A stretch of 64,000 nt of DNA from Zanthoxylum bungeanum. Its lineage: Eukaryota; Streptophyta; Magnoliopsida; Sapindales; Rutaceae. The stretch's first letter is position 1. Every line of letters starts with the position of its first letter. The notes under the pieces are model-generated. The model did not search any database, was not told the origin of the DNA, and saw nothing but the letters and a program-made list of their open reading frames with translations. Of this stretch, positions 44,698 through 57,615 are shown piece by piece. The position numbers and the translations under genes were made by a program. The stretch spans positions 744,001 to 808,000 of the forward strand of contig SKCR01032772.1 in assembly GCA_019454045.1 (NCBI GenBank), in the 5' to 3' direction.

Positions 44698-45210
44698 TGT
44701 TGACAAATAAAATCCCCACAGGAAGAAATCGTCCTAAGACGAAAGGGAGTGCGAAAGGAAGAAGGATGACGAAGCGAAGAGCGACAAAGGACTTAGGACG
44801 ATCGAGCGAGTAGTCAGGACGAAGACGTGTGATGCGGTTATCCCCACGATCACAACGGTTGGGCGAATCTCCCTCCACAATCAGGCAGTTTGGGTACGAG
44901 GCTCAGCAGTTACCAGCAAGCCTCAAGAAACGCCGGGAAACATTGGAACTGCCCTGAGCAGTTAAGGAGCGACACTATAAAAATTTGCTTACACCAGGAG
45001 AAAAAGAAGGAGAAAAATGAAGACTCATTCGAGCATTTTTATCTTTTTATTTCTTAGCTTATACCCTAGGACTGTAACTTGTGTGCTTGTGCCCCTTGGA
45101 GGCTTATTCACTCGATTCAATACACCCTTGCTGGGACTTATCTCAGGAGGTTGAACCTTAAACGCTTTTTTCCCCTGCACGCGTACATTAACGCAAAAAC
45201 TGCGCAAACA
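44698..45210 (+). repeat. 5' LTR of the 44.7-kb gypsy
   Basis: TGTTGACAAA...GCAAACA. A TATA box CTATAAAAAT lies at 44975-44984. The left flank is GAAGC. Followed at 45211 by GTTTTTGGCGACCACAGTGG, the likely PBS. Confidence 0.65.
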
Positions 45211-45254
45211 GTTTTTGGCGACCACAGTGGGAGCTTGGGTGTAACAAAGTGGAG

Positions 45255-47048
45255 ATGCCTCCGAAAAAAAAACGCTCAGACTGGCTCAACCGTGGAGGAA
45301 GGTGGACTGGAGCAAACCAACCAGCCCAGCGTTCCGGCCATAGTAGGTAGTTTGAGGGTCTAGCAGATGTCAGCCGGTACGAATCTATGAGGGAATTCAG
45401 CCCTAATGCGATGGGCGCACTGTTTGGCGAATTCACGCAAGATGTCGTCGAACAGGTCAGGCTCCAAAATGCGCACGTTATAGATAAATTTGTATCGACT
45501 AGCAATTCACATTACAAAATATGGCCAAACACCTAAACTCAATGAATGAATTAATGGCCAAATGTGTGAACGGCGGAACAGTACTGATGTGGACTACGCC
45601 TCTCCCTGCAACAAACGGTCAGGAGACTAGTCCCAGTAGTGTCCCCCCACAAGGGGACAATATCCCTATGGTTCTCAAGGGAAGAGCAAGCCCCGGAGGG
45701 AACAGACCACAGTTGGGGCCAAACATCCATCAAGGGCCAAACATGGTTCAGCATGAAATTGTGATGCCTCAGGGCGTCCAAACTTCTCAAGGACAAAATC
45801 ACGATTATGTCCCACTTTTGAGAGGGCCGCAACCGCCGCCCATGGCTATGCCATTTAATGGCAACGACATACTAAGGGAGCAAATGACCGAAATCCTACA
45901 AAACCAGTTCGGTCTAGGCATACGGCCAATTCGGCCAAGATATCGGAAGCCTTACCCTGATTGGGTTGATGTGGCTTATCCTTGGCCGAGAGATTACAAG
46001 ATACCGGAATTTGCCCTCTTTACGGGGCCTAGGGAAGTTTTCACTATGGAACACATAAGGCGCTTCACCCTTCAGTGCGGGGAAGTCAATGATTTCCACA
46101 AACTAAGGTTGTTTCATGGCTCATTGTCAGGAGTGGCCTTCTCCTGGTATGTTAGTTTACCAGCCAATTCAGTAGAGAAATTTGGCAGCAGATGGAGAGC
46201 AACTGTTCCATGCGCAATTTTATAAGGCCGAATCTGAAGTAGCCCTAGCTGATTTGGCAAATTTAAGGCAATTGCCAGGGGAATGGGCCGAGACATTTCT
46301 ACAACGATTTAAAATAGCCCGAGGCCGATGTTACGTGCCTTTGCCCGAAAAGGAATTTTTAAGAATCGCCCAAGGGTGCCTGAATCTCGACCTGAAAAAG
46401 AAATTCCAGGATCGTGAGTTTTGGGACCTGCCCCAACTCACCACCAGTGTGGTGCGCTATGAGCGATTATTACGAGAAGAAGAGCAGGTGAAAAATTCGA
46501 GCAAAGGGACATATTATAGAAATATTGACTATGAGATGGGCGAAGTGGACGCCGACTCGGCCGATTTATGTTTGGCCGAATTGGTGAAATGGAAGCCTTA
46601 CATTTGTAAGACGTGGGCGGAACCCCAAACCAGTGAGGCAAATGATAAAAAGGGCATGAAATTTGCCTTCGACATTACTAAAGTTGACGCTATATTCGAC
46701 CAATTGTACAAAGACAGGCAAATCAGCTTGAGCGACAGACACACGTTGCCAACAGCCAAGCAAATCGACAGTAAAAAATATTGTAAATGGCACAACGCAT
46801 GGTCTCATGCGACTAACCAATGCCTTGTTTTTCGTAATGTCCTCCAGGATGCCATAGAGTCTGGACGAATTACGTTCGAGAAGAAAATGGCAGTAGACAG
46901 CAACCCTTTCCCAAAATCGGCGGAGTTAAATATGATTAGTCCAGACCTTACGAGTTTGAGTCGGCCAAAGATAAAGGTGGTGCTGGACGAAAGACAACAC
47001 CGCCGCCGCCCGAGCGCACTGGAAAGGATGAAGGAGCCTGTAGAATAA
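45255..47048 (+). pseudogene. Gypsy gag, broken
   Basis: It opens at ATG 45255 with MPPKKK, then changes frame. Conserved gag is seen in 45521-46180 (DYKIPEFALFTGPREVFTMEH, SGVAFSWYVSLP) and, after a one-base shift near 46175, in 46182-47048 (LPGEWAETFLQRFKIARGRC, LREEEQVK). A zinc-binding CKWHNAWSHATNQC lies near 46780. This C-x2-H-x4-5-H-x4-C arrangement is typical of Tat gag. A following acidic/basic linker (47097-47754) has no recognised domain. Confidence 0.88.
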
Positions 47049-48042
47049 AGGGACCAGAAGAACAACTGTGTAAGGTGCAAGAACAACATTGATTGGATGA
47101 AAGAACTAGAAGACCCTTGTGAGAGGCCCATGGAGAAAGGATCATCATGGCAGCCGCGAACTTTTGCACCAAGGTTCTATGGAAAGAACTCGAACTTCGT
47201 CCAAAATGTGAGGACGTTTCGGCCAAAAATCCATCGACCCAACGTATGGCATTCATACCGAGAGCCACGCCCAGGGCAACGGGTACACTCAAGGGCGGAC
47301 GAAAATTATCCTCCCGTAGAGGAAATGACCAGGACACAGCTGAGGAGGCACCAAAGAAATTACGGCCGCATGATGCGTCGACAGAATGACGCAAAGGCCA
47401 CCACTAGCTGCAGCCCTCATGCCATAGAAAAATTGAAAGACAGCAAGAAAGCACATGATGAGAAAAAAGGGAAAGTAACCAGTTGCGATGAGCACGCTAA
47501 GCTTAGTAAAGAAAGCGGGACGAGACCATGATGAGGAACCTCTCATCGTCATTCAATTCGGCAGCATGCCACCAGTCGTGGCGAATCACTACTTATTGCC
47601 CAGAGAATTTCGGAGAAATGATGACGGGGAAGCTGGGCCGAGCGAAGACGTTTACGAAGGAAATGAGGCCGAATTCGCCTCGCTCTCGATAACAGACAGG
47701 GGCACGACAGATCGGGAAGTCGAGGATGAGGAGATGACGGATATAGAAGAATAAATCGACGTCCGAACCGAAGCTAGAAAGAGAAAAATATCACAGAATC
47801 GGCTTCTTAAAGAACTATATGAAGCCGGGAATCCAGCCGTCGGAACACTGGGAGAAGACCTGGGGCAATATCCATTCCTTGTTCTGTATGGAACGCCCAA
47901 GGTGAAGCGGGTTTTCACCAAAGCCGAGAAGAGAAGATTGACCATCAATCACGTCTCGTAGGAGGCACCCCCAACACGGCCACCTTCCGGATGGGACACG
48001 GGAGAAGAATCGCCCCAACTCAACAGCGAAGGTGATCAAGCT

Positions 48043-50434
48043 ATGGAGATTGGGATGTCAGGGAAAGTGATTTTTCCACAACCACCAGTTCAGATGACGA
48101 AGCATCTAAGGCCATTGTACGTGAAGGCAAAGGCCAATGGCATCCCCGTGTCTAAAGTACTGATTGATAACGGAGCAGCCATCAATGTGATTCCAGTTAG
48201 GATGTTGTGGCGTTTGGCTAAGTCCGAGGAAGATCTCCTCCCCACAGAGGTAGTCCTCACTAGCTTTAACGGAGGAGCGATGACGGCGAAAGGAGTTATA
48301 CCACTAGACTTGCAGGTGGGAAGCACTACGAAGACTGTGGTGTTTTTCGTCATAGATGGGCCAACCTCTTATAACATGCTTCTGGGACGAGACTAGATAC
48401 ATGGTAGCCTATGCATCTCATCATCCCTTCATCAGTGTCTGGTCTTCTGGAACCAAAAGAATGAAATGGAGATAGTACACGCCGACAACAAACCTTTCGC
48501 TGCAGACACAAACTCGGCCGAATACTTTATGTATGAGGGAAACTACGGGCCAACCAGGGTTCTAAACGAAGGGGAGAGCCCGACTATCGTAGCCCAGAAT
48601 GACGAGCCATACCCTACAGGATTGTTAAACGACCTGTTCGCACAAACAAGACCAACCACAATGGTCTTTAGATAACCCACACATGTCGGTATCAATGAAG
48701 TACGACCAGAATAAAGAGCAAGCCGCCCTTGCGGCCTCTAAGGCCAATTTAATGGCCTATGTTCTGGAACGAAGGAAGGAGGACGAAACACAGGCCGCCA
48801 TTTCGGCCTTAAAGGGGAAAATGTTGATGCACCAGATGGAAGATAAAGTGAAAGAATTGTGCGGAATGGACTGTTTGATAGAAGGAAGAGACGCATTTGA
48901 GGACGAGTACGCTCTGAACGGACGACGCAAGGCAAAATTCTCGAGGGGACAAGATGCTTTAGAAGAGGTAAACTTGGGGGATGAGTACAATAAGCGCATA
49001 ACCTATGTCAGCAAGGAATTGGGCCCCCTGGTACGCGAAAAGCTGCTCTGTTTGTTACGAGAATACAGAGATTATTTTGCATGGGACTATAATGAGATGC
49101 CTGGCCTAGATAGGACTTTGGTGGAGCATAGACTGCCAATCCTGTCAAGTCATAGGCCTCATAGGCAGTCTCCGCGAAGGTTCGCGCCTAATGTTATGTC
49201 TGATATTAAAAAAGAGGTCGAACGACTGTTAGAAGCAGAATTTATCAGAACGACCAGATATGTAGAATGATTGTCCAACATCGTCCCAGTTAGGAAAAAG
49301 AACGGGAAGATAAGGATCTGCATAGATTTCAGGAACTTGAATCTAGCAACGCCAAAAGACCAATACCCAATGCCGACGGTCGACTCCCTGGTAGATTCCA
49401 CGCCAGGGTATCAGGTATACTCATTTATGGATGGGTACGCAGGTTATAACCAGATTTACATTGCTGAGGACGACGTGCACACAAACGGCCTTTAGGTGCC
49501 CAGGGTCTCTAGGGTGCTACGAATGGGTGGTGATGCCGTTCGGCCTAAAAAACGCTGGTGCCACATATCAACGGGCCATGAATTCAATCTTTCATGACAT
49601 GATTGGCAAGTTTGTGGAAGTCTATGTGGACGATATAGTATCTAAATCCATAACCATGGATGAACATTTTAGCCATTTGACATCGGCCTTTGAGCGAATG
49701 AGAAAGTTCAAGCTAAAACTGAACCCTGCCAAGTGTGCTTTTGGGGTGTGGCGGGCAACTTTTTAGGATTTCTGGTACACCAACGGGGAATCGAGATCGA
49801 TACCAATAAATCTCGGGCGATTACTGAAGCTATGCCACCCCGAAACAAAAAGGAGCTGCAAAGGTTTCTAGGGCAGGTTAACTTCCTAAGGCGATTTATC
49901 TCGAATTGTGCAGGAAAGACCAAAGCTTTCTCCTCTTTGTTGAAGTAATAAAGGGCGAGGAAGAGTTCGTTTGGACCGAAGAGCATCAACAAGCATTTGA
50001 TAGACTGAAGGCATATTTGTCACAGCCGCCGGTGATGGTGCCTCCAGTGTCAGGAAAGCCAATCAAGTTGTACATAGCGGCTGAGGAGCAATCCATAGCT
50101 GGGATGATCGCGCAAGATGACGACACAAATGTTGAAAGAGCCATTTATTACATCAGCAGACAATTTGACTTATGAACGTAATTATTCTCCCATGGAGAAA
50201 TTATGTTTGGCTTTATATTTCACATGTACTAAACTACGTGCCTACCTTAGGCCGAACATTATATATCTGGTCACGAAAATCAATATAATAAAATACATGT
50301 TTTCTCGTTCTATCTTGCATCAAAGAGTTGGTTTCTGGTCACTGTCACTCTCAGAATTCGACATACGGCACAAACCCCAAAAGGCTGTCAAAGTCAAGCG
50401 TTGGCCGATTTTCTGGCCGATCATCCATGCTTAA
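48043..50434 (+). pseudogene. Gypsy protease, reverse transcriptase and RNase H, broken
   Basis: The protease (48043-48396) has LIDNGAAINVIP, FNGGAMTAKGVI and YNMLLGRD. The RT runs from about 49090: HRLPI, FRNLNLATPKDQYPMP, VYSFMDGYAGYNQI, WVVMPFGLKNAGATYQRAMN and the catalytic YVDDIV near 49625. RNase H follows (WTEEHQQAFDRLK, YYISRQF, MEKLCLAL, LSEFDIRH). Breaks include TGA at 49268 where Trp is usual, a TAG at 49493, a frame change near 49760 and others at 49948 and 50175. It is otherwise well conserved. Confidence 0.94.
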
Positions 50435-50881
50435 GCACAACCAGGGAAAGAGAACTGGATTTGGACGAATGCAGCCTAAAGCCATGGACGATGCATTTCG
50501 ACGGATCCAGCACAGCAGAAAGGGCTGGAATATGGATTGTCCTAGTTAGCCCATTGGGAGAACCTTTCCAAGTCTTAGCCAAATTGAACGAGTACTGCAC
50601 CAATAACCAGGCAGAATATGAAGCCCTGATACTAGGGTTGGAAATGCTCTCTCAACATGGGAGTAACCCATGCGTCTATCAAGGGAGACTCGCAGCTGGT
50701 AATCCAACAAGTAATAGGAACTTATAAATGCCAAAGTCCATCGGTCGTGGCATTATTGGATATGGCCAAAAAATTAGTAGAACGATTCGATTACGTTGAC
50801 TTGGAATATGTTCCAAGGGCGAAGAACGAATTGGCCAATAATTTAGCCCAAGCAGCCTCCGGGTATAAACAAACCAAATAA
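50435..50881 (+). pseudogene. Second (archaeal-like) RNase H of the Tat element
   Basis: WTMHFDGSSTAERAGIWIVL, NNQAEYEALILGLEM, then (new frame) THASIKGDSQLVIQQVIG and RAKNELANNLA supply the D, E, D residues of this extra RNase H. A frameshift separates them at about 50660. Confidence 0.9.
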
Positions 50882-51089
50882 GGGGTGTGTATAGAAGCGA
50901 AGAAGTCAAGCCAGCCCTCACAAGGCGAGCTGAAAAAAACAGACGTCACGATCCTAGAAGTAGAGGACGATTGGAGAGAACGAAATCAGGGCGTTCTTAA
51001 CACAGCCTGAAGTAGGAAAAGACCGAAGATTGAAGCTTAAAGCCTTGAACTACGTAATGTCAGGAGACGTGCTCTATAAGAAACGACAA

Positions 51090-52184
51090 GACGGGCTGTT
51101 GTTGAAATGCGTAGGGCCATCAGAATCCAAAACTATCATGGCCGAAGTACACGAAGGCATATGTGGGGCTCACCAAGCTGGAATCAAGATAAGATGAGAT
51201 GGTTAATCATACGAAGCGGTATTATTGCCGAAGATGGGGGAATCCTGCGTCTCATACGCCAAATGGTGCGTAGCTTGCCAGAAGCACGGTCTCATTCAAA
51301 GGGCCCCAGCAACCGAGATGACCCCAGTCATTAAGCCTTGGCCGTTTATGGGATGGGCAATAGACTTGATAGGGAAAATCTATCCCGCATCAAGTAAAAG
51401 GCACACCTTTATTGTTGTTGCCACTGATTTCTTTACCAAGTGGGTAGAAGCCATCCCAGTTGTAGAAATCTCACAAGAGCAGATAATCAAGTTCATAAAA
51501 GAACATATAATTCACCGATTTGGAATACCACAGACAATCATGGTAGACCATGGTACCTCATTAAACGGTGAAAAGGTAAAAGACTTCCTGGCCGAATATG
51601 GAGTCCGGCTAGTAAATACTACTCTCTACTACCCTCAGTCAAATGGTCAAGCAGAATCGTCGAACAAAATTCTCAAATGGTTGATTCGTAAGATGGTGAC
51701 GGACAATGCTAGACGATGGGACGAATATCTGAGTCAAGCTCTATGGGCCTACAGGACATCGCCACGCACGAGCACTTCGGTGACGCCTTTCCAGTTAGTA
51801 TATGGACAAGAAGTTGTGCTTCCTGTAGAAATGAACATTGAATCCACCAGGGTGACAGTGCAGGAGAAGCTAACAAATGAAGACTATGACGAGGTGATGA
51901 TCCAGAATTTGCTGGAGTTGGACGATAGCAAGTGCGACACGCTCAACCGCCTAGAAGCACAGAAGAAAAAGATAGCCAAGGAATATAACCTCAAGGTAAT
52001 GGCTAAGTCTTTCAAGAAGGGCGAATTAGTATGGAAAACAATACTGCCAGTTGGCTCTAAGGACCCAGTGTATGGTAAATGGTCGCCCAATTGGGAAGGC
52101 CCATTTATAGTGAGAAGCGTGTTGCCAAATGGAGCTTATCATTTACAAGATTTAAAAGGGCAAGTACATACGAGAGCGATATAA
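51090..52184 (+). pseudogene. Gypsy integrase, largely open
   Basis: The zinc-binding part is in shifted frames before 51225 (HEGICGAHQAG-like, then CVACQKHG). From 51225 to 52184 one frame spans the whole catalytic core: DLIGKIYPASS, FFTKWVEAIPV, TIMVDHGTSLNG (usual TDNGTQF), NGQAESSNKILK, YRTSPRTSTSVTPFQLVYGQE, and the C-terminal WEGPFIVRSVLPNGAYHL. The D, D, E triad is present. It inserts the cDNA copy; this core could still be translated if the upstream frame were open. Confidence 0.93.
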
Positions 52185-52323
52185 ACAAAATACTTGAAGA
52201 AATATGTGCCCTCACTATGGGAGCACGAGAACGTCCAAGAATAACAATAAACAGTTTGCATTAATAAAGGACGAGAACGTCCTAAGATTACAAAATAGAC
52301 GAAAAACGTCTTGCATTACATTA

Positions 52324-53990
52324 TCATTGGCCCGAAAATTGCCTAAAATCTCCAGGCAAGTCTTTGATGGCTGAGAGCGTTTCCCTCCTCAGACGCCATT
52401 CGTCTTGTATGCCCGCGCTCGCTGTATCCAAATCGGCCAAATCTTTCTCGAAGTCAATGCGAGCCAGCCCCTTATACTCCGCCACCGACCGTTCCACCTC
52501 TTTCATTTGGGCAATGACGGCCCTCTTTCTCGCCTCTTTCCTCATTCGACTTTCATCAAGCTGACGTTGAAGCTCTTTCAACTGTTGCTCCAGATTCATG
52601 AAGACTGACTTTTCTGTCACCAAGTCTTCTGTAGTCTCCATCAAAGCCTGCTGTAGCTGCCCGAGAGATTCACAGAGTTCCTCCCTTTTCACCAAGGATG
52701 AGCGAAGCCCAATTCTCCGGCTATGGACTATGCGGTGTTGGGAGAGAAGGTTTCTATGCCATCCTGCATCTCTTGAAGGAAAATTGATCGTCAATAGGTA
52801 TCGGCGATGAGGGAAGAGCCAATAACCGGCTTAATTCATTGGAGCACCGGTCCAGTTGAAGAATATTCTGGGGCTGAACAGCTTGGTTGACCTCTAGCGC
52901 AGCAAAAGAGGCGTATTGATTGAAAATCTCTTGAAGATTCTCCAAGTCCGTGCTTGTGCGGGCCAAAGGCGGAGATGGCTGAAAATGGACAGAGAGCACT
53001 TGTCCAAGATGGTCCAGAAGACTCTGAACCGATTGCAGCAACAAATCGGACGGCTGCATACGAAAAGGAAGTTAGAAAAAAACAGACCAAGACTGCAATC
53101 CAAGAGGACAGGAAAAGGAACTCACCATCCCAGGGTCGGAGCTACAAGACTGATCCAGTTGTGCCCTCAGATGTTCCAGCTGCTGATTGCATCAGTCCTT
53201 GTTCTGAGGGCAGGAGGCGGAGGCTGGGGGACAACAGTTAATTGCTGTGCGGCTTGAGGAGAGATTGGCCGAGAAGAAGTTGATGGAAAGTCAAGAGAAT
53301 CGGCTCGAAGAGGGGGTGATCGTCCAGTATCGATTGGCACTTGAACCGATTGAGCAAGAGCCATGGAAGGAGCAATCACGGAGGCTGAAGACGATGGCTG
53401 CTCAGGCTCAAAAATCTCCCTTTGAGGGGAAGGGAGCCAGAAGAGCCAGAGCTGATGGTTGTGCTGAAGGCGACGCCAAATACGCAGAAGTACTGGGGGA
53501 CATGGCCTCTGGCATCGAACGTTGAGGCATGGCAGTCGGCCCGAACATCTGCAAGAGAATCAGAGTCGGATGAATCAAAAATATAAATGACTTCGTCTTC
53601 TTCGTAAATACGACGAAGGACATCGTCTTTATACAGAGGACCGAGCCTCCTCTAATGACTCCAATTCGGCCAAGCTATAAAGGCCATCAACATCCCTATA
53701 ACTCCCTCTAAGCCCCGAAGTGGACATCCTACGCACTAGAGGATAAAATTGTTTAAGGTGGCGCCACAGAGTCCCAGTCGACCAAACATGCTCCAGCACT
53801 TCAGTCTCATCATCCGGATCCTGCACAATCGGCACAGAGCCGTCCGAGGAGAAGTGCTCGAAGAAAGGGTGGTCACCAGGAATCTCCTCAACTCTTGGGC
53901 GAGGATGACCGGTGTGGTTGAAGCCGTAGGCACTCCGACGCTCAAGTCAGCGGAAGTGATGGGCTGTAAAGGCCGTAGTAGAAGGAGCAA
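52324..53990 (-). pseudogene. Antisense accessory ORF of the Tat gypsy, broken; coiled-coil C-terminus
   Basis: On the minus strand, downstream of integrase, consecutive frames read LEHVWSTGTLWRHLKQFYPL and SLAELESLEE (53835-53629), then IYIFDSSDSDS (near 53570), then LLLQSVQSLLDHLGQ (53059-52754). They end in a heptad-rich segment, KREELCESLGQLQQALMETT, and LEQQLKELQRQLDESRMRKE (52794-52324), predicted coiled coil. Stops and shifts separate the parts. Extra ORFs downstream of pol, often antisense, are known in Tat elements; their function is unknown. The domain family is not identified. Confidence 0.6.
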
Positions 53991-54121
53991 GGTCGGATAT
54001 TACATTGATCCTGATATGCTGCCGTGAGGGCGGTAGGTTGGATGTGATGTAAGTACTGAATAAGAGATTGTCGAGCTATGAGTAGTGAATCTTGTTTGTC
54101 CTTCTCGTAGACTTTCTTCTC

Positions 54122-54131
54122 CCTTATATAC
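54122..54131 (-). promoter_or_regulatory. TATA-like box upstream of the antisense ORF
   Basis: On the minus strand, GTATATAAGGGAG lies about 130 bases before the start of antisense coding, the right spacing for a dedicated promoter with a short leader. Confidence 0.4.
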
Positions 54132-54200
54132 ACTCTTGGGAGACGTGTGTATTTATTGCATTTGATTGCTCGTCCGTTGGACGTTGGTAACGGCTGATTC

Positions 54201-54735
54201 ATGAAGAGTAGTTATCCTTGTCGGTTGGATGCTGGAAACGGTCGATCCATGACGGGTATTTATGTACCTGGGCATTTCATGGGCTGACATATGCTGAGTC
54301 TTGGTTATGGTTTAGGTATGACGTTTTACTAGGTATAGGCTTGAGTATTATCTTTAGGCCAATGCTGAGTTTTAAATTTGGGATTCCTTTAGTGTGTGGG
54401 TTTGATGTAGCAACTTGGGCCTGGGTCTTATGTTGGGGTTTCTGGGGTGCGTACAACATTGGTTATGAAGCAAAATGTCGAAATTTTCCTTGGACCAAAT
54501 TTGGCCCGTACAGTTTGTCCCATACTCTCTAAGTTAAAGAGTCATTAACTTGGAGAGTATTCGTTGGTCGTGTCGCCTGGTCCAAACCAGGAAAGTCTTC
54601 GTTACCCGAAGTGGGCCACGACCGGGAGTCTTCAGTGTTGTCTGGTTAGTGTGGCTACGATCTTGAATCTGACTAGTTACGAGTAAGGGGGGATGTCCCT
54701 AGTTTGCCCGAGTTAGGCGTTGTCCCCTATCAAAC
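54201..54735. other. Spacer between antisense gene and satellite array
   Basis: GC-moderate noncoding sequence. The imperfect repeat CGGTTGGATGCTGGAAACGG / CCGTTGGACGTTGGTAACGG lies at about 54172-54244. Nothing else was recognised. Confidence 0.4.
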
Positions 54736-57180
54736 TCCATCACAAGTTAAGCGGGGAGTGTATCCGTCGACTGGTCCTGATGTAGGCCAGGAGCTCAAAA
54801 CTCGTTTGGTACCGAATAAGGACAAAACCGAGTCTACATGTCGTCTGGACCAGAAGAAGGTCCATGAACTAAACTTGACTCCATCTCGAGCCAATTGGGG
54901 AGTGTTCCCGTCGACTGGACCTGACGAAGTCTAGGAAGACATTCACTCATTTGGTATCGAAGAGGGACCAAACCGAGTCTACATGTTGTCTGGACCAGCA
55001 GAAGGTCTATGAACTAAACTTGACTCCATCACGAGCCAATTGGGGAGTGTTCCCGTCGACTGGATCTGATGAAGTTCAGGAAGACATTCACTCGTTTGGT
55101 ATCGAATATGGACCAAACCGAGTCTACATGTCGTCTGGACCAGAAGAAGGTCCATGAACTGAACTTGACTCCATCACGAGCCAATTGGGGAGTGTTCCCG
55201 TCGACTGGAACTGATAAAGTCTAGGAAGACATTCACTCGTTTGGTATCGAAGAGGGACCAAACCGAGTCTACATGTCGTCTGGACCAGAAGAAGGTCCAT
55301 GAACTAAACTTGACCCCATCACGAGTCCATTGGGGAGTGTTCCCGGCGACTGGACCTGATGAAGTCCAGGAAGACATTCACTCGTTTGGTATTGAAGAGG
55401 GACCAAACCGAGTCTACATGTCGTCTGGACCAGAAGAAGGTCCATGAACTGAACTTGACTCCATCACGAGCCAATTGGGGAGTGTTCCCGTCGACTGGAC
55501 CTGATGAAGTCTAGGAATACATTCATTCATTTGGTATGGAAGAGGGACCAAACCGAGTCTACATGTCATATGGACCAGAAGAAGGTCCATGAACTAAACA
55601 TGACCCTATCACGAGTCAATTAGGGCGTGTTCCCGGCGACTGGACCTGATGAAGTCCAGGAAGACATTCATTCGTTTGGTATCGAATAGGGACCAAACCG
55701 AATCTACATGTCGTCTGGACCAGAAGAAGGTTCATGAACTGAACTTTACTCCATCACGAGCCAATTAGGGAGTGTTCCAGTCAACTGGACCTGATGAATT
55801 CCAGGAAGACATTCACTCGTTTGGTATCGAAGAGAGACCAAACCGAGTCTACATGTCGCCTAGACCAGCAGAAGGTCAATGAACTAAACTTGACTCCATC
55901 AAGAGCCAATTGGGGAGTGTTCCCGTCGACTGGACCTGATGAAGTCCAGAAAGACATTCACTTGTTTGGTATCAAAGAGGGACCAAACCAAGTCTATATG
56001 TCGTCTGGACCAGAAGAAGGTTCATGAACTAAACTTGACCCCGTCATGAGTCAATTGGGGAGTGTTCCCATCGACTGGACCTGATAAAGTCCAGGAAGAC
56101 ATTCACTCGTTTGGTATCGAATAGGGACCAAACCGAGTCTACATGTTGTCTGGACTAGAAGAAGATACATGAATTGAACTTGACTCTATCACGAGCCAAT
56201 TGGGGAGTGTTCCTGTCGACTGGACTTGATGAAGTCCAGGAAGACATTCACTCGTTTGGTATCGAAGAGGGACCAAACCGAGTCTACATGTTGTCTGGAC
56301 CAGCAGAAGGTCTATGAACTAAACTTGACTCCATCACGAGCCAATTGGGGAGTGTTCCCGTTGACTAGATCTGATGAAGTTCAGGAAGACATTCACTCGT
56401 TTGGTATCGAAGAGGGACCAAACCGAGTCTACATGTCGTCTGGACCAGAAGAAGGTCCATGAACTGAACTTGACTCCATCACGAGCCAATTGGGGAGTGT
56501 TCTCGTCGACTAGACCTGATGAAGTCCAGTAAGACATTCACTCGTTTGGTATCGAAGAGGGACCAAATCGAGTCTACATGTCGTCTGGACCAGAAGAAGG
56601 TCCATGAACTAAACTTGACTCCATCAGGAGCCAATTGGGGAGTGTTCCCATCGACTGGACCTGATGAAGTCCAGGAAGACATTCACTCGTTTGGTATCGA
56701 AGAGGGACCAATCCGAGTCTACATGTCGTCTGGACCAGCAGAAGGTCCATGAACTAAACTTGACTCCATCACGAGTCAATTGGGGAGTGTTCCCGTCGAC
56801 TGCATCTGATGAAGTCCTGGAAGACATTCACTCATTTGGTATCGAAGAGGGACCAAACCAAGTCTACCTATCGTCTGGACCAGCAGAAGGTCCATGAACT
56901 AAACTTGACTCCATCACGAGCCAATTGGAGAGTGTTCCCGTCGACATGACCTGATGAAGTCCAGTAAGACATTCACTCATTTGGTATCGAAGATGAACCA
57001 AACCGAGTCGCCCTGTCGTCTAGACTAGTAGAAGGTCCATGAACTAAACTTGACTCCATCACGGGCCAATTGGGGAGTGTTCCGTCGACTGGACCTGATG
57101 AAGTCCAGGAAGAGATTCACTCGTTTGGTTTGTTATCGAAGAGGGACCAAACAGAGTCTACATGTCGTCTGGATAGGATC
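54736..57180. repeat. 145-bp tandem repeat array, about 17 units
   Basis: TCGTTTGGTATCGA (or one-base variants) recurs at 54802, 54947, 55092, 55237, 55382, 55527 and so on to 56977, then 57121. That is a constant 145-base step, except one deleted base in the last unit. A unit contains AGGAAGACATTCACTCG, GAGTCTACATGTCGTCTGG, CCATGAACTAAACTTGACTC and GGGGAGTGTTCCCGTCGACTGG. First and last units are the most divergent. Short open frames on both strands simply follow the 145-base periodicity. Confidence 0.95.
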
Positions 57181-57615
57181 TCCCATAAGGTGATTTCGAG
57201 GATGTACTCACTCAACATAACACATATTCGGCTTCGAATGAATCTTGTACTCCTCGATTTCGTAAACCGCATTAAATGTGGCGTTTATATCGAGGTATTC
57301 TTTTTGGTGGGAAAATGAGGCGCCAATAGTGTAAAGAGAATTAAGGGGGTTCACTCACTTCATTTGCAAAAATCTTCTCTCGAGTCGTAAGTTTGGAGGG
57401 CTCTCTTCGAATTCAAGGTATTCTTTCTTCCTTTCTTCATGTTCTTCAATTCTTGAAGTTGTTCATATGATATATTCAACTTGTTCTTGGCTAGGGTTAG
57501 GACTTTGATCTGTAATTGATTTGGGGATATCTAGGATTGTGTTTATGTGAGACCTAGGTTTGACATTTTATCATATTAGTTTTAGGTTCATTCGTTGTTT
57601 GTAGAGTGAATTGAT
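57181..57615. other. Spacer between array and accessory ORF
   Basis: Looks like a leader: T-rich, several TTCTT runs, no coding. GGCGCCAA occurs at 57331-57338, resembling an inverted TTGGCGCC primer site, but there is no LTR beside it. Confidence 0.35.

Larger units (their letters stand above)
44698..54200 (+). mobile_element. Second Tat-type Ty3/gypsy element with antisense accessory ORF; 3' LTR not found
   Basis: A 5' LTR (44698-45210) and PBS-like TTTTTGGCGACCACAGTGG lead into gag, protease, RT, RNase H, a second RNase H and integrase (end 52184). These are followed by about 1.7 kb coding on the opposite strand. The second RNase H marks the Tat lineage. I searched the rest of the window for the LTR start TGTTGACAAATAAAATCC and found no second copy, so the right end is lost, rearranged or beyond recognition. 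The right limit is approximate. Confidence 0.85.

Noticed and set aside
54736..57180. CRISPR-like regular array
   Set aside because: Units are contiguous 145-mers without unique spacers, and this is plant nuclear DNA.
54704..57318. Series of 65-80 aa frames on both strands
   Set aside because: They follow the 145-base repeat period and exist on both strands; an artefact of the array, not genes.
57331..57338. GGCGCCAA as a minus-strand gypsy primer site
   Set aside because: No LTR end adjoins it; eight bases alone are not enough.
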